Shown here piece after piece: positions 7,478 through 14,467 of a DNA stretch of 23,189 nt; within the stretch, counting starts at the first letter, position 1; the number at the start of each line of letters is the position of its first letter. A program made the translations under genes and the position numbers. The DNA comes from an uncultured Ignavibacteria bacterium (GTDB lineage: Bacteria > Bacteroidota > Ignavibacteria > Tepidaquicellales > Tepidaquicellaceae), in assembly GCA_937924675.1 (NCBI GenBank), contig CALEVL010000234.1:1-23189 (forward strand), given 5' to 3'. Below the pieces are notes generated by a model. That model was not told the DNA's origin. It saw nothing but the letters and a program-made list of their open reading frames with translations, and did not search any database.

Positions 7478-8944
7478 TTACGGACGGATCACTCCAACAA
7501 AAGCCAATGCATTATTCTCAGCTATGCTGAGATCACCGGCATCTGTGAAGTTATCTCCGTTGAGATCCGTATCAATATATCCGGACGCAAATCCAAATGC
7601 ATCATTATCAATCAACCCTGTGTCCGTTGCATCAACAACTCCATCCTGATCAACATCTCCTGAGTATATAGTCCACCTTGAACCTTTAAGCTGAAGATTA
7701 TTGCCGTAAGCCCTGGAAGATGAATCGGTGAAGTCATAGCTTAAAATGTTTGAAGTGAAAGTCAACGGTGCAGAGCTCCATGTCTCAACAGAATTTCTGT
7801 GTTTGATCACAAGAAAATACCCGGTGCCGTTTTCTGCATTCAGAAAATTGAATGACGCATTTCCGGAAGAATCAATAACTGTAATTGCTGAATCAACTTG
7901 TATATAAGGTGGAGATAAGTTTCTCAGATAAGCAGTTACTGTATCTGCCTTCATTGTATTTGAGTTTGGATTATAAGATCCCTCAAGCAATGCAGTTAAC
8001 AATAGAGTTTTTGGATTGATGCCGCCTGTAGTTGTTTTCCGTATTGTTCCATTCTCTCCTACAGCCCATGCTGTCAGTGGATCAATCGTACAAATCGAAT
8101 AGAAATTGGATTCAGAGCCGCTCGGTTGTGCTGTCCATTGCGCTCCGGAATTAGAGGTTGCAAGCATAGTCCCACCGTCACCGGCTGCAAAACCATTGCT
8201 TGAATTTGAGAAATCTATTGAACGGATAAAGACATTAACATTTGTTGTCTGCGTGATCCAGTTCGTTCCGCCGTTGGTAGTTGATAGAATCATGCCGTTG
8301 AATCCTGTAATCCATCCCGTAAGAGTATTCGTGAAGTTTGCGCAATGAAGAAGCAATCCCGTTCCTGATGATTGCGAGAACCAGTTTGTTCCTCCGTTGG
8401 AAGTTTTTCTTATCGTGCCTCCGTCTCCTGCAACCCAGCCGGTTTGCTGGTTCACGAAAAAAACAGAGTAAAGAGTATTACCGGTGCCGCTTGTTTGTTG
8501 TAACCAGTTTGCACCGCCGTTAGATGTAGTAAGAATTTGTCCTCCGCCGCATGAGATCCATCCTTTCGACGCATCTGCAAAATGAACATACCACAGTGAC
8601 GCACCGGTACCGCTTGCCTGATCTGACCAATTGAATCCGCCGTTTGTTGTTTTCTTTATGAGTCCACCGTCGCCTACAACCCATCCTGTGTTTTGATCAA
8701 AGAAGTATAAAGCCCAAAGCATCTGGAAAGTATTACTTGTTTGATTGCTCCATGTTGATCCTCCGTCAGTTGATTTTATGATCAAACCTCCGCTGCCGCT
8801 TATCCAGCCGGTGCTTTCGTCAACAAAGTAAACTTCCGTGAGTGTGTTTCCCGTGCCGGAGTTAATCGTGATCCAGCCCTGTGAATAAGCCGTATTGGAG
8901 AATGTAAGAAACATGAGCAGCGGTAAGAGTTTGGTTGAGTTCAT
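7478..8944 (-). CDS. Secreted Ycf48-like beta-propeller with C-terminal dockerin-like module
   Basis: A 488-aa exported protein. I prefer ATG at 8944 over 8968 because it gives a compact signal peptide (MNSTKLLPLLMFLTF, ending near AYSQ). Seven propeller-type repeats follow. Each has a GW(I/V)-x-G-x-GG-x-I core and a downstream TxNGGxNW Asp-box-like turn. The G/AW positions fall at residues 46, 87, 128, 169, 210, 251 and 292, exactly 41 residues apart. Ycf48/Hcf136-like propellers are usually binding scaffolds; no catalytic residues stand out. Residues 311-488 are a C-terminal module ending in two Ca-binding-loop motifs (DVDQDGVVDATD, DLNGDNFTDAGD). This module is shared with the 14468-17239 protein and may serve for attachment or export. 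It is the last gene of a minus-strand run. Confidence 0.9.
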   Translation of the reverse strand: MNSTKLLPLLMFLTFSNTAYSQGWITINSGTGNTLTEVYFVDESTGWISGSGGLIIKSTDGGSTWSNQTSNTFQMLWALYFFDQNTGWVVGDGGLIKKTTNGGFNWSDQASGTGASLWYVHFADASKGWISCGGGQILTTSNGGANWLQQTSGTGNTLYSVFFVNQQTGWVAGDGGTIRKTSNGGTNWFSQSSGTGLLLHCANFTNTLTGWITGFNGMILSTTNGGTNWITQTTNVNVFIRSIDFSNSSNGFAAGDGGTMLATSNSGAQWTAQPSGSESNFYSICTIDPLTAWAVGENGTIRKTTTGGINPKTLLLTALLEGSYNPNSNTMKADTVTAYLRNLSPPYIQVDSAITVIDSSGNASFNFLNAENGTGYFLVIKHRNSVETWSSAPLTFTSNILSYDFTDSSSRAYGNNLQLKGSRWTIYSGDVDQDGVVDATDTGLIDNDAFGFASGYIDTDLNGDNFTDAGDLSIAENNALAFVGVIRP

Positions 8945-9026
8945 GGCAGAAGATTGATTTATCAGCAAACTTACTCAACTTATACTGATTTTCAAAATAT
9001 TGTCCAGGATCAGACATTTTTTGAGC

Positions 9027-10745
9027 TCACATTGAATAAGTAAAGAAAGCCATTATGCTCAACCATGAAGAGAGATCATTATTCAATGAGACCTTTACAC
9101 CATCTCCGGGAACTGTGTAAGCAACATGTCCGTGAAAGTACCAATTCTTATCAGGAAAATATTTTACCGTTGTGTTTATTTCAAAACCATAACTCTTGTC
9201 AGGCAAAACTGAAAGCGCAGGATTGCCTCCAACATTATTTAGATAATCAGCGCGGAATAACCAGAGTTGAGTAACCAATTCCATGGATTGCAGCGGTCGC
9301 AGTTTCAATTGCAATCTCTCTGCTATGACATTGCTGATCTGCACTATTTTGAAATGATTAGCTCCCTGTATCCATTCTTCTCCGTTACCACCTGAAAGCA
9401 GAGGATCCCATCTTTCAAATTCAGGTGTTTCCGGATCATCCCCTGTAAATATGGAATGTCTGAAAGTTATATAAGGTGAATACTTTGTGCCGGCAAAACT
9501 CCATCCTATCTCACCGTAACCTCCCCAAGCATTCATCTCAAAATCGCTGTGAAACTGCCTGGCTATCTCAGTCTTGAAAATCAAACCACCTTTACCCGGC
9601 AGAGGCAGATGATAATAACGAAGGTCAGCTACTTTTAGTCCATTTCTTTGAAGCACGGAATTCTCTGTAAAATATTTGAAAGTAGATTGAGGAACTGTCA
9701 CATAAGTCAATCCGATCTGATGTTTTGAATTTTCTCCAAGCTCCGCATTTACAAGTCGTATTTTTGTTTTGGTATCAGTCTGTGCAAATTCATCAGGATC
9801 AATTTCCATGATTTGAATTCGATTTCTGTTGTGTGCAAATGCAAGCTGAAAAGTAAGGTCAGTTGCCCATCTCGGATTCAACTGGAGAGCAGATTTATAT
9901 GAACCGTTTGATGAAGTGTTTCTTATCAATAAACCATCGCCAATACTTGTTTGATATCTTCCGGCCTGCAGAAGATATCTGATGCTGTTGCCACCGGAAG
10001 TCCTGTAGCCGGCAAACACACCTCCAAATGCATCTTCAAGTGCGGTAAAAGTATTGTTCGGTTGTGTGAATAGATCTCTGCCAAGCTTCCAGCTTGTAAT
10101 AAGACTTGTACCACCGAAAATATAAACCGGTTTCACAATGGGAAACATGGTGTATAATCCGGCGGAAACAAAACCTTCGTACCAGGAGGAAAACCCTTTG
10201 CCCGGCGGAGATCCTTCAGTCAGCGGATTTCCGTTTAGCATTTCATCAGGTCTGCCGTACCATGAATTAGTATTGCTGTACAGCATCTGACCTGTCTTGA
10301 ACGTGGCTTCAAGAATTGAATTGGAAGTTTGAATCAATACGGGAAAATCTTTCAGCCTGCCGGAGCTCAGTACACCGTATGAACGATACTTCGATTCGGC
10401 TTTCTCTCTGATCTCGATGAGAAGTGTTATTACTAATCCTCCGGACTCTTCCGGCTGAATTATGTAATCAGCTCCGGCTACTTCGGGCAGTCTCAATACT
10501 TTGCCGAGATATGCATTAACTACCACTCTGTTATACTTCTCACTCGGATAAAGATAAAAATTTCTGATGACCTTTGCCTTGAGAGTGTTAAGAAATGCTG
10601 TATCATTGCCGGGGTTGATGAACTTTACGGCTACACTTCTTATGACTTCTCCTTCAAACGGAGTATATGAACCTTGCGCAGAAACACAATTAGCAAGAAT
10701 TACCAGGGTAATAAGATGAATGGCAGCAACAAGTACGACTTTCAT
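9027..10745 (-). CDS. Outer-membrane beta-barrel protein, alginate-export-like, with N-terminal POTRA-like domain
   Basis: A 572-aa predicted outer-membrane protein. The signal peptide spans about residues 1-23 (hydrophobic core, then CVSA-Q). Residues about 31-113 look like a POTRA domain (GEVIRSVAVKF, a PSEKYNRVVVNAYLGKV helix-loop, VITLLIEIRE strand). The rest, about 130-572, is rich in alternating aromatic/polar strands, as expected for a barrel. Within it, GRYQTSIGDGLLI (263-275) and the stretch around 417-451 (GDDPETPE, WDPLLSGG) resemble the alginate-export porin family (AlgE-like). The C-terminus is FFTYSM, without the terminal Phe usual in proteobacterial barrels. The exported substrate is unknown. 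It sits 37 nt downstream of an SDR gene and 82 nt upstream of the propeller gene, all on the minus strand. Confidence 0.75.
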   Translation of the reverse strand: MKVVLVAAIHLITLVILANCVSAQGSYTPFEGEVIRSVAVKFINPGNDTAFLNTLKAKVIRNFYLYPSEKYNRVVVNAYLGKVLRLPEVAGADYIIQPEESGGLVITLLIEIREKAESKYRSYGVLSSGRLKDFPVLIQTSNSILEATFKTGQMLYSNTNSWYGRPDEMLNGNPLTEGSPPGKGFSSWYEGFVSAGLYTMFPIVKPVYIFGGTSLITSWKLGRDLFTQPNNTFTALEDAFGGVFAGYRTSGGNSIRYLLQAGRYQTSIGDGLLIRNTSSNGSYKSALQLNPRWATDLTFQLAFAHNRNRIQIMEIDPDEFAQTDTKTKIRLVNAELGENSKHQIGLTYVTVPQSTFKYFTENSVLQRNGLKVADLRYYHLPLPGKGGLIFKTEIARQFHSDFEMNAWGGYGEIGWSFAGTKYSPYITFRHSIFTGDDPETPEFERWDPLLSGGNGEEWIQGANHFKIVQISNVIAERLQLKLRPLQSMELVTQLWLFRADYLNNVGGNPALSVLPDKSYGFEINTTVKYFPDKNWYFHGHVAYTVPGDGVKVSLNNDLSSWLSIMAFFTYSM

Positions 10746-10782
10746 AAAATCAACTTGAGTGACTCACTGTGGAGAGTTAGAC

Positions 10783-11673
10783 TTAGTATGTTGTCCATCC
10801 TCCGTCAGTTGCAAGATTTGCTCCGGTCATATTTGCCGCATCATCTGAGAGCAGAAACAATATGATTGCTGCTTGCTCCCAAGGTGTTGAGCCTCTGTGA
10901 TTCTCATCTGCAATCTGAAGCAGACTCTGTGATTTAGCTCCTGCCATGCTCGAACCCTTTCCCTTCTCCTGCATCCATTTAACATACTCATACGCTCGGA
11001 AAACCATCGGCGTGTCAGTCTGAGCCATATTTACGGAGTTGATCCTGATGTTATGTGCAGCATAATCTATGGCAGCATTTCGTGTAAGTCCTATCACTGC
11101 ATGCTTGCTTGCTGAATAAGCACAGTTTCCGGGAAGTCCGGTAAGGCCTGCAATTGAACCTATATTGACTATTGCTCCTCCATTGGATTGTTTGAGCATC
11201 TGATTCAGTTCTGCCCTCATTGAATAAAACACACCGTGAACATTTGTCTCAAACACTTTGAGCCAGTATTCATCCGAAGCATTGTGAATGTTTGAAGGCA
11301 AGAGTTCTCCTTGTTTCTCAAAGTCTTGCGGCTTTGTCGGATCATTGCCATCCATTACGCCGGCAGCATTCAATGCAAGATCAAGTTTACCAAACTTATT
11401 GATTGTCTCAGTTACAATTCTTTCCGCCTCAGCAGGTTTTGATACATCTGCAATGACTGATATTGAATCACCACCAAGCTTGTTGATTTCATCAACCGTT
11501 GCCTGAAGCTCATTTTCTTTTATATCAACGCAAGCAACTTTTGCGCCTTCCTTTGCAGCCCTGATTGCAGTACAACCTCCGATGCTCCCCGCGGCAGCTC
11601 CGGTAATGAGCAATACTTTGTCTTTGAATCTTCCCGGAAAGTATGATTCCGGACTTGTTGGATTAATCCCCAT
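10783..11673 (-). CDS. Short-chain dehydrogenase/reductase (classical SDR-like)
   Basis: A 296-aa cytosolic NAD(P)(H)-dependent oxidoreductase. It has the Rossmann start LLITGAAAGSIGG at 21-33, D50 after beta-2 (ACVD, suggesting NAD preference), and NAAG at 102-105. The catalytic set is N144, S173 (IGSIAG), Y186 and K190 (YSASK), and the C-terminus is TGANLATDGGW. The glycine motif carries one extra residue compared with TGxxxGxG: Ser lies between the second Gly and Ile-Gly. An acidic/polar insert at 107-135 lengthens the family's usual about 250 residues. The substrate is unknown. It lies 37 nt upstream of the outer-membrane protein gene and is probably co-transcribed with it. It starts with ATG in an AT-rich leader without a Shine-Dalgarno. 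Confidence 0.92.
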   Translation of the reverse strand: MGINPTSPESYFPGRFKDKVLLITGAAAGSIGGCTAIRAAKEGAKVACVDIKENELQATVDEINKLGGDSISVIADVSKPAEAERIVTETINKFGKLDLALNAAGVMDGNDPTKPQDFEKQGELLPSNIHNASDEYWLKVFETNVHGVFYSMRAELNQMLKQSNGGAIVNIGSIAGLTGLPGNCAYSASKHAVIGLTRNAAIDYAAHNIRINSVNMAQTDTPMVFRAYEYVKWMQEKGKGSSMAGAKSQSLLQIADENHRGSTPWEQAAIILFLLSDDAANMTGANLATDGGWTTY

Positions 11674-11800
11674 AGATTTAATTTTTTAAGAGTTAACAAT
11701 TTAACAGCAGTTGTGATGAACCATAGTTTATCATAATTAGTTTCGCACCAAACCAAGAAAAATAAGATTCAAGCTCAAAGAAGATTCTGAATCAAGAAGT

Positions 11801-12280
11801 CTAACCAAGCTTCATCAACACTTCTTCAATCTCCTCTCCTCTTACATTGGCAAATCCTTTCTCAACTCCGATAAGTACAAATCCGCATTTTTCAAGAACT
11901 CTTCTTGATGCAAGATTATCCTTTGCAGCACGGGCATACAGGGGGCGTTCATTCACAATTTCCAGGAATCCTTTCAAAGCTCTTGAAGCAATTCCTTTGC
12001 CCCAATGTTCCCTGCCAATCCAGTATGTGATCTCATTGTTTCCGAATTGTTCAAACTTCATCATATGTCCGGCTATTTTATCTTCATAAATTATCGAACA
12101 TTTTATTATGGCATCATTGTTCATGATCCTTCTCCAGCGCGAATGAAATGCTTCCTTGTCTTCAGGATCATCGGCAGTGAATGCTGCCATCAATGCTGCA
12201 TCCGGATCCTTTTGATGTTCAAAGAAGATCTCGAGATCATCGGGAAAAATTTCACGCAATACTATGTTTTCTTCAGCCAT
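11801..12280 (-). CDS. GNAT acetyltransferase
   Basis: A 159-aa acetyltransferase. I chose ATG at 12280 (MAEENIVLREIFPDD) rather than 12307, because the conserved N-terminal strand starts immediately and GAAGAG precedes it. The acetyl-CoA loop HWGKGIASRAL is at 92-102, and NLASRRVLEKCGF (122-134) is the conserved C-terminal GNAT segment. It is similar in layout to the RimJ/RimL-like gene at 4318-4827 but not a close copy. The substrate is unknown. It is one of three GNAT genes in the window, two of them in this minus-strand run. Confidence 0.9.
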   Translation of the reverse strand: MAEENIVLREIFPDDLEIFFEHQKDPDAALMAAFTADDPEDKEAFHSRWRRIMNNDAIIKCSIIYEDKIAGHMMKFEQFGNNEITYWIGREHWGKGIASRALKGFLEIVNERPLYARAAKDNLASRRVLEKCGFVLIGVEKGFANVRGEEIEEVLMKLG

Positions 12281-12332
12281 AAACTCTTCTATAAAGATAC
12301 TAACCAAATTCCGGCTGAAACTTTTTCAGAAT

Positions 12333-12965
12333 CTAGTTGTCGGAAAATTCCTTTTCTATGATCAGCTTGTCAGCATAGCTCCTGAAAGTTATTTCTTCCT
12401 TCCTGTGCCAGTCAAGATCCTCGCGGAGATTGAATCCTGTTACTGAAAACTCAACTATTATCACATCACCGGATACAGAAATGTTAATACTGTCAAAAGT
12501 CTCCTGAATAGTAGCAGTGAACGGAGTAGTCGGGCAGTCTTCCAGTTTCAACATTGCCTTTGCATCATCTCTGAACCATTGTCTTAGATATCCGAAATGT
12601 GTATCAGAACATTGATACCCAAGATCCAGTGCGGTAAGAATTTTACATTTGAGATTGCTTCTGTCTCTTGCTGCATTACCATCCCACCAGCATTCATTGC
12701 CGACAAATGTTGCAACGTAAGCGAGCGCTGCCTTCTCAGGACCGGTGATTGATCTGCAGTAAGCTGTGTCAATAACAATTGAACTTATGGTATCATCCAA
12801 TTCTTCATTGTAAATATTTTCACGCCAAAGAAACTGCACTTTTTTGTCATCATGAATCTCTCTTCCAGGCAATGTAAAAGTACTGACGAAAATCAATGAT
12901 AACATAAGCATCATAATCGGGAATTTGTTTTCAATGAATTTCATGAATCTGTACAGTGGGTTCAT
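12333..12965 (-). CDS. Secreted or membrane-anchored hypothetical protein
   Basis: A 210-aa protein I do not recognise. It has an N-terminal signal or anchor (hydrophobic core about residues 16-33). The mature part has five cysteines (C70, C92, C107, C119, C144) and several Trp and acidic residues. A central region (71-145) looks helical (GPEKAALAYVATFVGNECWW), and a C-terminal part looks strand-rich (SINISVSGDVIIVEFSVTG). ATG at 12965 lies five bases after the stop of the upstream GNAT gene, which suggests translational coupling. An in-frame ATG at 12944 would give a more typical signal-peptide n-region. The even spread of Cys fits an exported disulfide-containing protein, but no function can be assigned. 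Confidence 0.8.
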   Translation of the reverse strand: MNPLYRFMKFIENKFPIMMLMLSLIFVSTFTLPGREIHDDKKVQFLWRENIYNEELDDTISSIVIDTAYCRSITGPEKAALAYVATFVGNECWWDGNAARDRSNLKCKILTALDLGYQCSDTHFGYLRQWFRDDAKAMLKLEDCPTTPFTATIQETFDSINISVSGDVIIVEFSVTGFNLREDLDWHRKEEITFRSYADKLIIEKEFSDN

Positions 12966-12970
12966 TTGTC

Positions 12971-13444
12971 TTATTCTGATGTTGATTTGAAATGCAGTTT
13001 CATTCCTTCATGAGATGCCTTGAATTCGAGTTTCTCATAGAATCTGACGGCCTCCGGTCTTTGTTTATCTGTTGTCAGCTGAATCAGGTGAGCACCCCTT
13101 TGTTTTGCTTCATCAAGCGCAAACATCATCAACTTGCTTCCAACTCCTTTGCCTCTGCAGTCTTCGCGGACGAAAACCGTTTCTGCCTGTGCCCGCAATC
13201 CCCCACGGTATGAGAGATACTGTATGAAGCTCAACTGCATCGTGCCTACAATTTCTCCGCAATCATTCTCGGCCACCATCAATAACTGTGATGGATCCTT
13301 GTCAATTTTTTCGAAGGCGATGTAGTATTCTCTGGAAATGTTACTGCCCAAATCCTCACGCATTTTTCCCAGCTTGTCTCCGGCAAGAATTCTTACTATC
13401 TGAATAAGATCATCCGTTGTTGCCTTGCGTATTCTGATTCGCAT
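12971..13444 (-). CDS. GNAT acetyltransferase, small-molecule type
   Basis: A 157-aa acetyltransferase. I chose ATG at 13444 (MRIRIRKATTDDL) over 13495, because the conserved first beta strand begins there and the upstream 17 residues look non-conserved. The acetyl-CoA binding loop CRGKGVGSKL is at 96-105. The surrounding AETVFVREDCRGKG and RPEAVRFYEKLEFKA segments are classic for PhnO/Aac-like GNATs that modify small amines. The substrate is not identifiable. The gene heads the minus-strand run and is coupled to the following secreted hypothetical gene (stop and start five bases apart). Its promoter should lie in 13445-13685, shared with the divergent MarC-family gene. Confidence 0.9.
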   Translation of the reverse strand: MRIRIRKATTDDLIQIVRILAGDKLGKMREDLGSNISREYYIAFEKIDKDPSQLLMVAENDCGEIVGTMQLSFIQYLSYRGGLRAQAETVFVREDCRGKGVGSKLMMFALDEAKQRGAHLIQLTTDKQRPEAVRFYEKLEFKASHEGMKLHFKSTSE

Positions 13445-13685
13445 AGTTTCGTGGCAGCGTTGGTAGAGTGTGAATTGTTTAAACAAATTTAGCAAAGTAT
13501 GCTGAATACTTTAATGCATATTTAAATTATGGTAAAAGTTAAAATGCAAAAGGCACAGAATGTGAGTTGCGGATATTTCTTAATCGCCAATATGATCCTG
13601 CATTGTGACTCATCAGTTGCAACTCATATCTATTCAGTGTAATTTGCCAATACTTATTCATCTTTCATTAAAATCCCTGAAATTC

Positions 13686-14309
13686 ATGGCTGAATTTTTA
13701 TATCTGGTCAAGACTTTTCTTTTCCTGTTTGCAGTCATAGACCCCGTCGGCTCTGTTCCTGTTTTTCTTGAAGCAACTAAGAACTTCGACTATGCAACAA
13801 AGAAGAAAGTTGCAATCAAGGCATGCATGATTGCATTCTTCATCCTGCTATTCTTCATCATTGCAGGGCAGTTGATAATGGAAGCGATGCACATTACTTT
13901 GCCGGCATTTCAGATTGCGGGCGGACTTGTTCTGTTCTTGTTCGCACTAACCATGATCTTTGGTGAAGGCAAACCGGAAGTGGAAAAACATCTGATCAAG
14001 GATTATTCGCATGTAACAGTATTTCCAATAGCAATGCCTTCTATAGCATCGCCCGGAGCGATCCTTTCAGTTGTACTGCTGACTGACAATTATACCTACA
14101 CAATCCCCCAACAGGCGCTGACATCATTCATTGTTCTGCTCGTAATTGTCGCCACATGCCTATTACTCCTTGCAGCAAGAAGAGTTCAGGATAAGATAGG
14201 TGAAACAGGAATACTGGTTATCAGCAATATCATGGGACTAATACTTGCATCATTCGCTATTCAAAATATTCTCAACGGGATCACCGACTATTTTCATATG
14301 GAGTTCTGA
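13686..14309 (+). CDS. MarC-family (UPF0056) integral membrane protein
   Basis: A 207-aa inner-membrane protein with about six hydrophobic segments. The N-terminal segment carries the family motif VIDPVGSVPVFL. A second conserved region (PSIASPGAILSVV) lies between TM3 and TM4, and the basic loop RRVQDKIGETG precedes the last segment. Length and motif order are normal for the family. Despite the MarC name, antibiotic resistance is not established and transport function is uncertain. I chose ATG at 13686; an in-frame ATG at 13605 would add 27 residues not typical for the family. Neither has a Shine-Dalgarno. The gene stands alone with a hairpin immediately after its stop. Confidence 0.92.
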   Translation: MAEFLYLVKTFLFLFAVIDPVGSVPVFLEATKNFDYATKKKVAIKACMIAFFILLFFIIAGQLIMEAMHITLPAFQIAGGLVLFLFALTMIFGEGKPEVEKHLIKDYSHVTVFPIAMPSIASPGAILSVVLLTDNYTYTIPQQALTSFIVLLVIVATCLLLLAARRVQDKIGETGILVISNIMGLILASFAIQNILNGITDYFHMEF

Positions 14310-14311
14310 TA

Positions 14312-14329
14312 AACAGCTTTGCAGCTGTT
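14312..14329 (+). terminator. Hairpin after the MarC-family gene, possible terminator
   Basis: AACAGCT (14312-14318) and AGCTGTT (14323-14329) form a perfect 7-bp stem with a TTGC loop, starting two bases after the stop codon. The following sequence is only moderately T-rich (GTCAATTCTTCT), so termination efficiency is doubtful. Confidence 0.4.
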
Positions 14330-14467
14330 GTCAATTCTTCTCAACTCTTGTCTTACATTTACAAGCAAGCGATGATGAATTCTGACCATTGCAACCCTTT
14401 CTTGTTTGAATCAAATTGATTAATATCATTCCGGATTTAATCAATAAACTTCAAACTTCCTTCACAG

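Noticed and set aside
7478..8944. Regular 123-bp spacing that could suggest a repeat array or CRISPR
   Set aside because: The periodicity is in protein repeats inside one open frame; there are no identical repeats with unique spacers.
10683..10745. Lipoprotein signal in the outer-membrane barrel protein (LANC)
   Set aside because: Asn before the Cys does not fit the lipobox and a good signal peptidase I site (VSA-Q) follows.
12314..12328. Inverted repeat CTGAAA-CTT-TTTCAG between the hypothetical and GNAT genes
   Set aside because: A 6-bp AT-rich stem without a T-tract on the coding strand; it could easily arise by chance.
12005..12361. Open frame of 118 codons on the + strand opposite the GNAT gene
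   Set aside because: It overlaps the GNAT gene and the start of the next gene antisense, with no motifs and no plausible ribosome binding site.
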